DNA of 64,000 bases from Acanthacorydalis orientalis (GCA_034766995.1 CM068314.1:38253208-38317207), one strand, 5' to 3'. Positions 1 to 12,706 are shown, counted from the stretch's first letter. The notes: generated by a model not told the origin, from the sequence alone. Numbers and translations are program-made.

Positions 1-1307
1 GTAATAATAAGTGGAATTCGAATTATCTCCTTTCAACTGAAGTATTTTTAATGTGTCTTTTATGAATACATAAAATGTCGTTGTGTTCCGAAAGCTACCG
101 AACCCATTTAAATGTAATTTGTATTTTTATTAAAAGGTAGATGTTTAATTTAAGATAAACATATTTTATCAGTCTAATTAAGTGAATAGCATCAAATCTT
201 TCATTATCCTTTATCAAAGTGTCCTTTGAGGAAAACAATGTGTTTGTAAGACAAGAGCAAAATATTCAACTGACTTCTTTGTACTGTGTTCACAGTTATC
301 TTCAACGAAAATCTCGAGAGATTTCCATGTTTTTCTTTTAGTCTGTCAAATGTGAACAAGCAATAAATTATGTTTTTTACACGCATACAGCGTATCAGCA
401 TTTCCTTTTATCGTTTATTAATGTAAAAATCATTAACAGCAGCGTAGGTGCGTCTTTTATTTTCTATAAGAAAGAAAATAAAAAAAAAACAGTAATAAAA
501 AATATTACAAAGAAAGAGACTTTTATCGGTTACATAAAAGAAGTGTATATGATACTTTATTTTGCGTTACTTTCAGTGTCTTTGTTATTAATAATAAATT
601 GTCATAAAATTGTTGAGCGTATTATACCCGTCTAAGAAACTTTCTTTCGCTGAACAATTTCTTTATATATTAATTGTCATCAAATAATTTTATATACGAA
701 GTACTTCATATTTTCAAATACGGACTTAATATATTTTTGAAAGCACTAAGAAAATAAATTATAATTGATAACATTCTTACTAAAATTATATTTTTTTATC
801 GAATTTAGTAAACATTTATTATAAAAATATCTTTCGTACAAAAAAATTAGAAAAAATAAGTAATCTGAAGTTTATGTAACAAACAATCATTGAAATAATT
901 ATGAAGATTATTTAGAAATAATGTTCAAAAAATATATCACAAAATATTGTTTTGTATTATGGCTACTCTATTATTAAAAATCATTTTTTTAGAATTACAA
1001 AGAATGAATGCTGTTTTTTAGTTACTTGTAGAACAGAAAATGACCAAATAAATAAAAAACAGTCTAATAATCAGTTGTAGGTCAAAATAACATGTAATTG
1101 AAAAACTTTTAATATAGTACAAAAAACAACTACAATTTTCAAACATTTTTAAGATGTTGCAATAAATTGTTTTTCTTGTATTTATTTTTAATCACTATGT
1201 CAAATCTTAATATATTATTCAAATTAAAAGAATCTTGTTTCTTTATTAAAGTATTAGATTAATAATAAATAATATTTTTAAGGAACAATACTAATGATAA
1301 ACACACT

Positions 1308-1349
<42 letters not shown>

Positions 1350-1779
1350 ATTTAAAAAGGAACAAAGCAAATTACTGACAGGTTGCTAATAATAAGTACT
1401 GAACTAAACCTTAACGAACCTTAAATATTCAAGTAGAGATATTTTTATTCTTTTGTATTTTAAACACGTCAAATTACATTACTTTATATTTTAATTCGAT
1501 TCGTTATTTGAAACATGAAGTTTAACAAAAACTGTATACTAAAGTTTTATGTACAAAAGTAATTGGATCTTTATTTGATCTTCTCTCCATTTTATTCTAA
1601 ATATTCTATGTATTGGTGTTATTATTAATGTTATGATTAAACTTGTACAGTGTATAAAAAGTTATGAACTATTTTTTAAAAATATTTTTTATATATATCT
1701 ACATGTTAATAATTTGTAATTTTTATTATAATTTTTTCATTTGTTAATTGTTCTCAATAATGTCGTATGTGAGTGTGTA

Positions 1780-1830
<51 letters not shown>

Positions 1831-2090
1831 ATGAAGTAAAAACTGAATTTAATTAATTTAGTAACTATTATTTTATGTTTATAAAGTTTTGAAAGCTCAT
1901 TTTTCTTGAATTTTGGTTCAAATAATCACTTTTTTAAATAAATGTGGTATAACACAAGATTAAATTTATCCTGTTATCATACTGGAAACATACATGGGTT
2001 TTCTATAAGATTACAATTTTTTAATTTGAAATAAAACACATTTGCGCTGAAATTTCAAGTTTCTTAATGTAAATAATAGTTGATGATATG
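1..2090. other. A+T-rich stretch without a gene
   Basis: I see no coding sequence beyond short chance open frames. The stretch holds two pure (TA)n arrays, at about 1309-1347 and 1786-1827, and otherwise homopolymer-rich DNA. The sequence from about 1960 to 2097 may be the non-coding 3' flank of the transposase relic that follows, but I could not recognise an inverted repeat there. Confidence 0.6.
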
Positions 2091-2097
2091 TCATTTA

Positions 2098-2980
2098 TAA
2101 ATGAACTGTAATATCATGTAAGTGACCGCCGTGTGTTTTCTTAAAAGAGCCCATTCTTTTGTTAAAATTTTCAGTTATATCTCTACGCAACTGGGGTTCA
2201 TTTTTTCAATTATTCTGCATTTTTTTTCTTTTAGATCGGATATTATTTTAGGATTATTGGTGTACACTTATCATTTCACGTGTTCCCAAAGAAAGTAGTC
2301 TAATGGAGTTAAATCGTAAAATCTCGGTGACTAATTAATGTCTCCATTTCTGGAAATAACACGACCAGGACATTTTGTCTTTAATAAATCAATTGTTTCA
2401 TCAACTGTGTAGCTTGTTACACCGTCCTGTTGAAACCATATGTGCTCCAGATTAATATCATCAAATTCTATCCACAAAAAATGGTTATCATGTTTCGATA
2501 TATTTCTCTAGTCACAGTAATCGATTTAACATACTGAAAAACCATGTTGTTTTTCCAGTATTCAATTAAAAAATCTTCAGCGTAGTGAATTGTTTGTTGG
2601 GTTCAATTCTTGTATTAATTGAGCCTTATAAGCCGTCAAGAATAAATCTTTATGCAAAATACAATACGTGTTCGTCTGTGAAAGGCCCAATTGCTGTGAA
2701 CATCGTGAAAATGACACTTTTAGCTCTTCCTACACATTTTCACCAACCAAGTGATTGTCTTCTTCAGAAGGGAACCAAGAAGACGTGTTGGTATTTTTTT
2801 TATCTTTAATCGATTCAATCTCTTCAAATTTACTCACTAATCGAAGAATTGTAGATTCATATAGACAAGTATGTCAAAAATAAATATTGTGTAATTTACA
2901 AAATGTATTTTTATAGAACGGCCATTTTCATAGCACAATTGTATTATTTCAATGAGTTGATTTGTTGTATACGAAGCCAT
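2098..2980 (-). pseudogene. Dead DD41D (rosa-like) Tc1/mariner transposase
   Basis: A DDE/D transposase would cut and paste its own element at TA sites in the nucleus; this copy is broken. The start chosen is the ATG at 2980-2978, followed by the family-like N-terminus MASYTTNQLIEIIQ and YENGRS. Further on, in several frames, come AYKAQLIQELNP (about 2585-2650) and then a clean catalytic block: WFQQDG (second Asp at 2426-2424), PGRVISRNGD, and DLTPLDYFLW (third Asp at 2300-2298). Exactly 41 residues separate the two Asp, the DD41D spacing. The tail reads VYTNNP and, near 2110-2140, a GGHLHDI-like C-terminus. Damage: frameshifts between the N-terminal and catalytic parts, an in-frame TAG replacing the conserved Trp after RNGDIN, and further stops. 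The span is near the usual length (about 300 codons). I did not find terminal inverted repeats. The family call is firm; the subfamily is from spacing and motifs only. Confidence 0.85.
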
Positions 2981-5186
2981 AACTAAAAATGGCATTGCTA
3001 AAGTTAAAAAATGTAAAAAAAGTACATCTATCTGTGTGACATCTGTAAAATAATAATCTCTCAATACATGATGTTTCTATAGGAAACATCTTTACATAAA
3101 CATATGATTATTTTTGTATTATATTTTAAATTTCACAAATAACATTTTCGATTAAGCCACAAAAACAAACATTTTTTTCTAAATAAAAATGTCCAAAAAT
3201 TAATTAATAAAAATTTTTTGTTACTTATTCATATTTTATTGACAACTGCATCATTCTCAGAGCGTTAAGATACAAAAAAACATAGTTTTCTGTACCTTAG
3301 CTCTTTAGAGATGATATTGCCGTTGAAATGCGATTTTTTTGTAGTTTGCGGAGAGTGAAATATATGAATTTAACCGCATTGTTAAAATGATCATATATAC
3401 TTTTACTGTTTTTATTTTATAATTTATGACAATATTGGGGATTATTTTAATAATATAATTTTTGTAGTTTATTGAAAATAATAAAAAAATGTTAAAAAAA
3501 TATTAAAATAATGAATAAAATATTAACTTTTATGAAGGTATTTATTTTTTTTATTGTTAAATTACTGTAAATAAGTATATAGAATATCTGAAAAATTCTA
3601 TAAAATATCATACTTAATCGTTAAATAATAAATTTAGTAACAGAATACGTCTATCAAATAGAAACATAAAAGTTACAAATAAATACAAAATTGCAGCAAA
3701 TTTTATTTTCGATGAAGACAAAAAAGGTAGAAATCACTATAAATGATGTGCTGATAAAATACAAGCTATAAATTGGTATCCATGAAATCGGTTCCTGAAT
3801 ATCAAATACGTTCTGAAAGGTATCAGGAATTCGGTCGATCGATAATACATTTTGCATCGTTCACGGCGCTCGTCCGTACTTTAATGGAACACAGATGTTT
3901 GAGAATGCACTGTGCTTTCCGCTTTGATCCAGTCTTGTTTTTTGACAGAATGTTTATCAAGAAACGATGAAATATGTTTATTTGAAGATATGAATGTAGT
4001 AATTTCTTTCATACTATAAATATTTCACGTACTTCTCATTGCATTATTGAAGAATAAATTGAACTTTACATTTATGTTCGTTCATATATAAGGTTATATA
4101 CATTTATGCATTTAATGTACATAACAATTCGAGAAATTTTAATAATTAAATATTATATAAGCCTCTAAAATAAACAAATATTGAAAACAATGATGCAAAA
4201 TTTTACATTATTTATAGAATATAATTTTTTAAACTTTATATAATATTTTTGTTCAATAGATTATTTCTTCATAACATTTTTTAATGATATGAAATTTGTT
4301 GATATTTTAAATTTTTTTCCTTAAGTGTTTTGTTAAATTTTGCATATTCTAACCCAATTTTATTTTATGGGAGTAAAAAGTAGAAATATGTAACGGTTCT
4401 GTTACAGAAACAGCCTAAGTCGCTTATGTCTACTGGGATATGATTGAGGTTGTTATGGATGTTTAATCTATTTTGTTTCGATTAAAACAACTAGGCCAGT
4501 GTAAGGACAGATTTTGGGACAGACCACTGCATTGCGGACCTAACTGTTTAATGTGCTCACTTTAGAGTTATGAAAATTATTCTACTTTTTTAGATAATTT
4601 TTTTAGATAATTATTAACCTGCAAGACGATCAGATTACTTTTGAGAGAATACTTTTATGGGGCTTTCATTTTGATAATCAAAATTGAGACAGTTTTACGA
4701 TAACAAAATGAAAGTATGGATTAAATCTTTAAGCATTCTATAAATAAGTTTTATTAAACTTTAGTTAACCACTAGCTATTAAGCACCAGTTTTATATTCT
4801 ATCTCATTTTGTGTCATGTTTATGATATCCAAAAAGCCACTGTTAAATTTAATATTCTTCATTGTACTGAGTTTTTTTTTAACAAAAAATAATAACCGTA
4901 CTGAAATATACTTGCACTTGCTATATTTATCATCTGGTGGTTATTTTATTCCCAAAAATTAAAATAAAAAAAGTTTTTTTTAAAATACGAAAGCTAAAAA
5001 GTTAACTTTAGCCCCAAAATTTGAAAACGTTTTTGGAAAAAAATAAGCCAGTTTATTTGTAATATATTGTCGTTCACAATTGGGTAGGGAGGAGAGAATT
5101 GTAATGAGTTAAAAAAATATGTTTTACAGTTTTTGTTTTATTTCGTAAGTCTGGAAACTTTTTTAACAAACTCTCTTTCTTTCTCT

Positions 5187-5243
<57 letters not shown>

Positions 5244-5490
5244 ATGTGGGTTGTATGAATATATATGTCAATAAAAAATCAATATATGTGTTGAAAAGCA
5301 ATTTTAGAGAAATGCAAATAATTTAAAAAAAAAACGTTCTAAACTACATTTACATATTCTTTCTCAAAGTTCCTAGTTTCCAGATTCATTTTCCCCTTCG
5401 TCGCAATCTACGTAGCTGTATATAGAGTTTTCTTTAAAAAATACACTATTTAACAAAAACATCTGAGTAAAACTTAACGCCTTATTCGCA
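2981..5490. other. A+T-rich stretch without a gene
   Basis: Nothing recognisable. Slightly less A+T-rich patches occur at about 3780-3960 and 4380-4540, but neither has a coding frame or repeat partner that I could see in the window. A compound microsatellite closes the stretch. Confidence 0.5.
5171..5249. repeat. Compound (CT)n-(TA)n-(TG)n microsatellite
   Basis: A pyrimidine run of CT units passes directly into about 20 TA units and then into about 10 TG units. The abrupt unit changes suggest point mutation within one array followed by re-expansion. Confidence 0.9.
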
Positions 5491-5499
5491 ATTGGTCGT

Positions 5500-5990
5500 T
5501 AAGAAACAAATATATCGTTACAGCGTGGCCATCAATTCGTTGAAAACAAAAGATTGGCGACGTACAGCGTCGAACACATACCCATGCAGAAGGTTGTGTG
5601 CGTAACGTGAATCAGAGGTTATGCACCGGTGAACACGCCGTTATTTTTTTCTTTATTTGAAACGAGCCAGTGTATCTTGAACATTATTCGTGGAAAGTTT
5701 TCAAGATATTTTCTCATGAAAACGGGCGGCGTGATACGACAACGTTGTCGTATAGCAATAACAATAACAACGGTGCCTCGAGCGTCAATATTCACGATGT
5801 TGTGAGCGTGCAAGGCTTTTGGAGTGGAGGGAAAAAACGGGTCATCCATTGGGTATATCTTGGATATATCCAGTGGCGTATATGTGGTCTACGGGTATGT
5901 TATCTCGTAAGCTATGCGTTATGTATGACGTGTTCGGTATTATATTGACGGACATACAGAAAATAAATAACATATCCGACGTACCAGAAA
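5500..5990. other. Composition island, possible conserved non-coding DNA
   Basis: C+G rises well above the surroundings (25 of 60 bases at 5701-5760) and CpG dinucleotides are frequent. Open frames of 76-92 codons exist on both strands (for example 5670-5948 plus), but they overlap, have no recognisable motif and end in ordinary A+T-rich DNA, so I do not call a gene. A regulatory element, an untranslated exon or an unrecognised old repeat are all possible. Confidence 0.35.
5734..5753. repeat. Perfect 20-bp palindrome
   Basis: The sequence atacgacaacgttgtcgtat equals its own reverse complement with no spacer. It is not a simple TA palindrome, and it lies in the composition island immediately before a short run of AAC-like units. 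A dimeric DNA-binding protein site is one reading; there is no direct support for a function. Confidence 0.8.
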
Positions 5991-6156
5991 CGTGTTATAT
6001 ACAGAATTTGTATTTTATTGAGGTTATACCACAAGAGATGTTCTTTTAGGACAACTTTTTAAAAATCAACAAACTACACATGACGATTTCTTTTTGAAAT
6101 TATGTCTTCATTATTTCAAAATTACTTTTATTAATTTTAAAGTAATAAATTTTCTT

Positions 6157-6198
<42 letters not shown>

Positions 6199-7006
6199 CC
6201 AGTTACAAAACGTACTATTATAATCGTTTTATTTTAATCATGTCACAAAATAAAGTCACTATTATTTCTGTGGAGGTGGCTAGACAGACCATTATATTAA
6301 GGTCAGAAAAAAATAGTTAATTTTTATTTAAAAATAATTTTCTTTTTATCATACATATCACTCACTATTCAATAATATGTAATTCAAAAATACATATAAA
6401 AAAATGTAAAAGAGATACAGGAAGTGTCGATATTTTCTTTAATAAGAGTATTATAATTACACGAAAATAGAATAGACTCGTATTCAGTATACACATCCCA
6501 CGACAGGAGAATCGGCTTATCGGTTTTCTTCGACAATAACTAATTTATGTTAAAAAAAAATTATTTATGCACTGTGATTATTACTCAGGGCATAAATCAT
6601 AGTTTAAAAATAAAAAAAAACAACACACTTATCGTTAAAAAGTACCGTTTTGTTAGTTTGTAAGAATTTTTTGTTATATAAATTGTAAACGTCTCAGATT
6701 ATTCAGCAGCTTAATATGTTGGGAATGCCTCTATTTTCAGTAAAATGTCCATAAACAACAATTGATTCAATATTTTTGATCGGAAAAATTTTTGTCGGTT
6801 GTGGGACGAGAAAAACTTCATTCAATTATAAAAGTGAATTTAGCCACAGTACCAGAAATGTATGTGACAGCAGTGGTGCGCATTCAACCATATTCAATGT
6901 TGCAAGAATCATAAATATTATTACTAAATAATTTTTAATAAAATAGTTTAACATTAACATAACCTTTTTCAGTATTTTAAACAGCAGTAAGTTTTTCAAT
7001 GATAGG

Positions 7007-7056
<50 letters not shown>

Positions 7057-7968
7057 CCTAACATGGAAATAAGGATATTAATAATAAATAATATATAGCA
7101 AATATTAAAGATCGTTTTTATATTAATTTTAAACGTTTACTTTTAATTGTATATTATACATTACGAAATCAAGATATTTAATTTCTATTTGAAACAATTG
7201 ACTTTTATGTTTTAATTCAATTTTCACTGTTTTTTTGATATTTTAAAAACGTTTCTATCTTGTATTATATTTAAATGGAATATTTTCTTTTCAAAAGTAA
7301 ATACTTAAACTAAGATATAAGCGTTTTAGTATTGTGGTTTAATAACTTAATATTACAAATATGAACAAATGTATAAAAACTACAAAAAATCCTTTTCAGT
7401 TATACAAAGAAAATATAAATACAACTTTCAAAGTTTTTAAATAATTCTAACCACAAATTTTAATCGAATGGTGAATTCTTATGAAAGTAAATTTACAATA
7501 AAATGATATAAATACATTTACGGTTAATGACTACTTTTTTGATGAAATTTTTTTTAAATACACGATATGTCAGTTCTAGAATGTATAGATTACAATCATA
7601 TATATATATATATATATATACATATAAAATCACAAAAATATTAAAATAAGAAGTTATTGCGAAAATGTACGTTAAAATTTCTGAAAAAAAATAACTTATT
7701 TTGTATGTTTTATTTATCCAAAAGCAAATATTACATTCATCTCTTCAGTAAATTACTCACATCATATAGCTGCTTTCAAAGTCGTATTCATATAGTCGAT
7801 TTTCTTGTTTCTTTAATACATTCATTCAAATATACGTATGATACATTTTTTATACCAATTCAAAAGATCTCAATGGTAAATCTGTATTTTAAAAATACTT
7901 ACACATTGGTAAATAATCATAATTATACAGAAGATGTAATGAAATGGGAATTTACAAAGTATTTGCGA

Positions 7969-7970
<2 letters not shown>
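5991..7970. other. A+T-rich stretch without a gene
   Basis: Holds a (CT)n(TA)n array at 6151-6198, a palindromic TA array at 7003-7060 and a short TA array at 7598-7623. A 151-codon open frame at 7657-8112 (plus) runs through a TA array and over the antisense of a transposase relic; it is a shadow, not a gene. Confidence 0.55.
7003..7060. repeat. Palindromic TA array
   Basis: An uninterrupted array of about 22 TA units is flanked by taggtta on the left and taaccta on the right, so the whole 58-bp block is one perfect inverted repeat and could extrude as a cruciform. Confidence 0.8.
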
Positions 7971-7971
<1 letters not shown>

Positions 7972-8016
<45 letters not shown>

Positions 8017-8017
8017 C
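7972..8017. repeat. (TA)n array abutting transposase relic
   Basis: About 22 TA units with one phase shift near 8010. The transposase relic on the minus strand stops at this array, before the position of its third catalytic residue. Confidence 0.85.
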
Positions 8018-8856
8018 ATTATCTCGGCGGTCAATTGACGTCGCTGTTTTGTGAAATCACGCGGCCTGGAAATTTTGTGCACAGTACCGCGATTGTTTCT
8101 GTTGCTGTGTGACTGCTGGCACCGTTTTGTTGAAACCAGAGATCCTCATTGTCCGTCTCTTCCAATTAGCCCCAATAAAAAGTTTGTTATCATGCTTCGG
8201 TAGCAAGTAACAACGTTTTCCATTATTATCTCAAAAAATATACGGACCAATTACGCCCTTAGATCACAAATTACACCAAACCGTCACTTTTTGAAGATGC
8301 ATTGCTCGTAAGTCTCTGTTAGATTTTTCAATCCTAAAATGTGACATTTTTGCTTGTTTACGAATCCATTGAGGTAAAAATGCATTACATCACTAAAGAC
8401 AGTTTTCTTTGAAATATCCACTCCTTGTTCATGCATCCATTCGGCATAGTCACGACGCTGTTGATGGCCTCTAGGCTTTAAGTCTTGTGTTATTTGGATC
8501 TTGTAAGCCTGTAAGTGCAAATCCTATGTCAAAATTCTCTGCGTAGTGGAATACAACAGACCCAAATGCTGCGATCGACGACGTATCGATGTGCTCGGTT
8601 CCTCAACCATACTTTCACGAACAATGGCAATATTCTCATCGGAAAGACATACACGAGAACGCTGAGATGTTTTGATGTTTACAACTGTTTCAGTTTGTTC
8701 GAATTTCTTGATCAAATTATAAATTATGAGCTTAGAATGTCAATTTTGTATACCAAAATATTTACATAGAGCGCGGTGTACACTTTTCCTCAGACTCACA
8801 TTTGCATAATAGGCTACAATAATTTTAAAGCATTGTTCCATCGTGTATTGCTCCAT
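8018..8856 (-). pseudogene. Truncated DD41D-type transposase relic
   Basis: Related to the relic at 2.1-3.0 kb. The start chosen is the ATG at 8856-8854, giving MEQYTMEQCFKIIVAYYAN and then, in the same frame after one TGA, a helix-turn-helix part with SIRRRSQHLG (8524-8715). The next segment (8284-8520) carries AYKIQITQDLKP, the first catalytic Asp in VFSDVMHF (8391-8389) and FVNKQKCHI. The last segment reads WFQQNGASSHTATETI and PGRVISQNSDVN. Here the second catalytic Asp is replaced by Asn (AAC at 8126-8124) and the conserved Trp codon is TGA. The frame runs into a (TA)n array before the third Asp, so the C-terminal third is missing. It cannot encode an active enzyme. No terminal repeats were seen. 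Confidence 0.88.
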
Positions 8857-9616
8857 GATTAATTTTGTACACGTTTCTGTTCTACAAAATCTACTCTAAC
8901 ATTGAAAAATACTTTGACGTTTGAAAAATATTGACCACTTTCATATGAAAACTTACTTTGCATCACCCATTATTTGGCTAATTTTTAAATTCAGTGAATG
9001 ATTTATAAATAAAAACAATGAAATATTTTATTCTTATCTATTATTTTACGAATATTTTCATATTAATAAATAAAAACAAACAAATTTTAATATCAATTTG
9101 ATAACAATAAATGTACATTTATATTATCTTTAAATTTATTCATGAAAAAAATAATCAATAAATAATGTATAGTTGACAAATTTAAATAAATTTCAAAAAT
9201 AAATCTGGTATTTGAACTGAATTATAGTTTCTATAGAAATTTTATGTTTTTATTTTATAGCAGATTTTACTAAAATATCTACAATACTCTTCAGTCGAAA
9301 ACATTAAATAACATAGTTAATTTTTTAATCAAAGGATTTTTTTTAAAAAACGATTGTGTTTGAAAACATTTGAAATTATAATTTCATGTATATAAATCAA
9401 AAACATATCAGTATGTTATATATAAATATACGTTTGTGACTTGCAACTAACTTCTCCTTGAATAATGAGCTCAAAGCTCATGATAAAAGTTGTGAAAACT
9501 ATTTAGTAGCTACATAGTTTGATATAAACACTCGGGTAAAAGCGCTATGCTATCTCCAATGAAATCATTTTCCTTGCAGATTAGTAGAGATCTAAGGTAC
9601 TGGATATATAAAAAAA

Positions 9617-9618
9617 TA

Positions 9619-9680
<62 letters not shown>
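9617..9680. repeat. (TA)n array
   Basis: About 31 TA units with a single tac interruption near 9637. Confidence 0.9.
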
Positions 9681-9681
<1 letters not shown>

Positions 9682-10570
9682 ATATGTGGGAATATGTAAA
9701 TACAAGAGTTTCAGTCTCTACTACCTTATATTTTAATGTATATTTAATATGTTTTTCATATTACCTACAAACATTTTGTATATGAGATGTTAATTAATTT
9801 TTAATTTTTAATCATCATATTTATGAATAAGCACGCGAATAAAAATATGGCAAGAAATAAAACAAATGTTTAAATTTCAAGTTTAAATCATTCATTTTTT
9901 AAAAAAAATGTGCAGTTATGTAGAGTGTTTTAATCACCTCTTGCAGACTACTGACCATACACAACTTTCTTGTAGTGTAAGAAGACGTGTTTTGAATAGC
10001 TGATGAAACACATTTATAGATATTTCTAGCCATTGCACTTAGTATTAAGTATTGCTTATTAAAAATAACAACTATTAGAATTCTGTTGGAGTGAGCTATA
10101 TACCTCCTGTGACTATAATTATGACTTTTTCATTTTTATTTAATTTATTATTATTAAATGTTTTAGTTTTTTTAATGATGATGCGATAATTTTCTTATTT
10201 TTTATGAAAATAAACTTCAAAAATTGTATAAGAATTGTATCCATAAAGCTGATAAAATATAAACACTCTTGGACAAATTGATCAAATAGAAATTAATGGA
10301 AAATTTTGCTAAAGCTAAAAGTAAAAATCAAAATCATACAACTGAGTCTGATTATACTACTGATATGGAGCAGGAAGGTGAAGTTTTATGGGAAATAGTT
10401 AGAGGTTATATCAGAAATAGCTAGTTAATAATTGAAGTTCCTTTCAATTCATTTTAAAATTAAGATTTGAAAAGTCGAAAATCATTTGCTATAAACATAA
10501 GTAATCAATAAAAATAGATAAAAACCGCCAAAGTGAAAATAAAACCTTTCATTAATTAAATTACAAATGA

Positions 10571-10742
10571 ATGTTATATTAAATGTGGCACTTGAAGTTA
10601 TATGTTTGAAATACAATAAGTCGTAGATACGTAAGGAGAGATGAGGTTATTAAGTATGATTATAATAAGTGTGACACTTGAAGTTATACGTTTAAAATAA
10701 AATAAGTAGTAAATAAGTGAAGTGTTGGCATCTATAAAAATG
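10571..10742. repeat. Two imperfect tandem copies of an 86-bp unit
   Basis: The motif cacttgaagttata occurs at 10589 and again at 10675, 86 bp apart. The flanks align on both sides: attaaatgtgg against aataagtgtga to the left, and aaatacaataagt against aaataaaataagt to the right. The copies have diverged by substitution, so the duplication is not recent. Confidence 0.75.
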
Positions 10743-10784
10743 TTTTATTTCGAAAATGATATCACAACAAATTTTATCTAACAA

Positions 10785-10785
<1 letters not shown>

Positions 10786-10850
<65 letters not shown>
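10786..10850. repeat. (TA)n array
   Basis: About 32 TA units broken once by a C near 10830. Confidence 0.9.
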
Positions 10851-10851
<1 letters not shown>

Positions 10852-10942
10852 AATTATACTATAATACTATACTAAACAATAATATTACTCGGATACTCGG
10901 ACTCAAAGTCAAATACATTTTACGGTATTCACAAAACATAAA

Positions 10943-11012
10943 TTTCTCTCTTTCTCTTCAACTCTCTCTCTCTCACTCTGTATGTATGTATATATATATA
11001 TACACACAAATG

Positions 11013-11066
<54 letters not shown>
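10943..11066. repeat. Compound (CT)n-(GTAT)-(TA)n-(CA)n-(TA)n microsatellite
   Basis: A CT-rich block is followed by GTAT units, a short TA run, an interrupted CA run and a final array of about 18 TA units. Similar order is seen at 15959-16054 and 19600-19735. Confidence 0.85.
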
Positions 11067-11068
<2 letters not shown>

Positions 11069-12166
11069 ATTTGGTTATAGTACAAAAGGATACGAATTTA
11101 TATTCTGATCATTTGACAGCACACGGATGTTACAAATGTAACTATAAAAGCTAAACAATTTAATATTCTATGCTCTCGGTTTACATATTTTGTTTACTTA
11201 TAAAGACACTGTATAAAGCATGTTTTGAATGCAGTTAAATTATGTTTTCTTCGGAGAGAGATGTATACTTAAATAATAAATTAAACTGTTAATAGACTAA
11301 TTTAATAAGATACTAGTTAATTTAACAATTAATAATAGAAATATATTTGTTGAATTTGTAGGTTATTCCGTAGGAAATTGTATTATAGTCATGCATTTTT
11401 TAATTTGCTACTACAAATAATTTAATTAAATATTAAAAATGTTTTAAAAATATTAGTTACGCATTTTTAATGATTATAATTTAATTAAAAATAGCGCTTC
11501 AAAATAAATTATAATTATAAAATGATTATCTGAATTGTATCTACCTACAAACAAAAATAAACGTGCTGAACTTTTTAGAGGTTGTACTTTGTTTTTTTTT
11601 TTTACGTACAAAAGTCCACAGAAACGACTTAAGTTTTTTATGTATTAAAACTTTAAATCGTCCAAATACAGCAATATTAATTTATATACAAAAGTTCAGA
11701 GCTATGATAAAAAATTAAAAAACACAAATTTCAAAATAAAACAGACATGTTTTTTACAAAGTGTTTATCAACTAATATAATTAATCTCTCCATAATTAAC
11801 ACATCGACGAATTCAGCATTTCATATCAAAGATAAATTATTAATATTCAGAAAAAATGATCAGCACTAAAAATTCTATTACTTGGAATCGACAAAAAATT
11901 TAAGATTATGTAAAAACGTTTGAATAATTGATAAATATGTTTTATTTGAAGCTAATATGAAAATGTTTTTCATTTTAAAATGCTTGGAAATAGAAAATAT
12001 TAAAAATGTATTTTTAATTTAAAATCATAACTTTAATTTTTATATCATAATAATTGAATTTCATATAAAGTAGTTTTAAATCGTGCTGAACAATTAAAAA
12101 TTGAAGACTATAACAATATGTAATAAGATTTTTTTTAGTAGCTGTATATAAAAAAATAATATATTA

Positions 12167-12706
12167 GGTCGGTTTAAAAATAATTACGGTTTATGACCTT
12201 CAAATTCATATATATTTTCCAATTTACAATCAGAACTGTTCAATGATTACGCCTAACTTTTGTGGAAGCTGTAGAATTGTTGTGTATAGTTCTGATTCAA
12301 CTAACGCCTTCATTTGCTCGTTATGAACTGAAGGACTCATCCGACCTTCTTTATCTTCAAGGGTCTCGGTCAGAGCATGAAATTTTTGGAACCATCATTA
12401 CACTGTACGTTCGTTAACAGTCCCCACAGCAAAAGAATCATTTAGTTTACGAGCAGTTTGTGCTGCTTTACTACTCGTTTTGAATTCATAAAAAAATTAA
12501 CCTTATGTCTTTTCCGTCTTTAATTCTATAGCCCAATTTGAAGAAAATTTAATTATAAAACCAAAGTCTATTTTATAAAAATACCGACCGAAAAATTCAC
12601 TTTAAAGTGATATTAACATGAACACGATGGTAATGATATTTTCATTGAAAAAAATTAAGGTTAAAATTCGGAAAACAAAAACCGCACTTATTTTCCTACC
12701 AAATTG
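12167..12706. mobile_element. Internally deleted mariner with recognisable ends
   Basis: The left end reads ggtcggtttaaaaataatta after a TA; the right end, reverse-complemented from about 12704 inward, reads ggtaggaaaataagtgcggt, so the ends form a diverged inverted repeat (3-base gap plus substitutions). Between them lie only about 540 bp: the transposase N-terminus next to an unrelated-looking untranslated part. A full mariner is about 1.3 kb, so the catalytic domain has been deleted. Element type is supported by the coding remnant within; the exact outer borders are approximate. Confidence 0.7.
12230..12493 (-). pseudogene. Mariner transposase helix-turn-helix fragment
   Basis: One frame reads YEFKTSSKAAQTARKLND, GTVNERTV, then two stops (TAA TGA), then WFQKFHALTETLEDKEGRMS, PSVHNEQMKALVES and LQLPQKLGV. 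This is the paired helix-turn-helix, DNA-binding N-terminus of a mariner transposase (the type also found fused in vertebrate SETMAR). It would bind the element's inverted repeats. Everything after the second helix-turn-helix, including all three catalytic Asp, is gone. The last codons match the first codons of the piece at 52.0-52.5 kb, which belongs to the same lineage. Confidence 0.85.

Larger units (their letters stand above)
8857..12166. other. A+T-rich stretch without a gene
   Basis: Contains long TA arrays at 9617-9680 and 10786-10850, a tandem duplication at 10571-10742, a compound microsatellite at 10943-11066 and homopolymer runs. No coding region was recognised. Confidence 0.55.

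Noticed and set aside
2585..2809. 74-codon plus-strand frame
   Set aside because: Antisense shadow of the DD41D transposase relic.
5670..5948. 92-codon frame in the composition island
   Set aside because: Overlapped by equally long frames on other strands and phases, with no motif, start context or splice evidence.
7657..8112. 151-codon open frame on the plus strand
   Set aside because: It crosses a (TA)n array as Tyr-Ile repeats and then runs antisense to a recognisable transposase relic.
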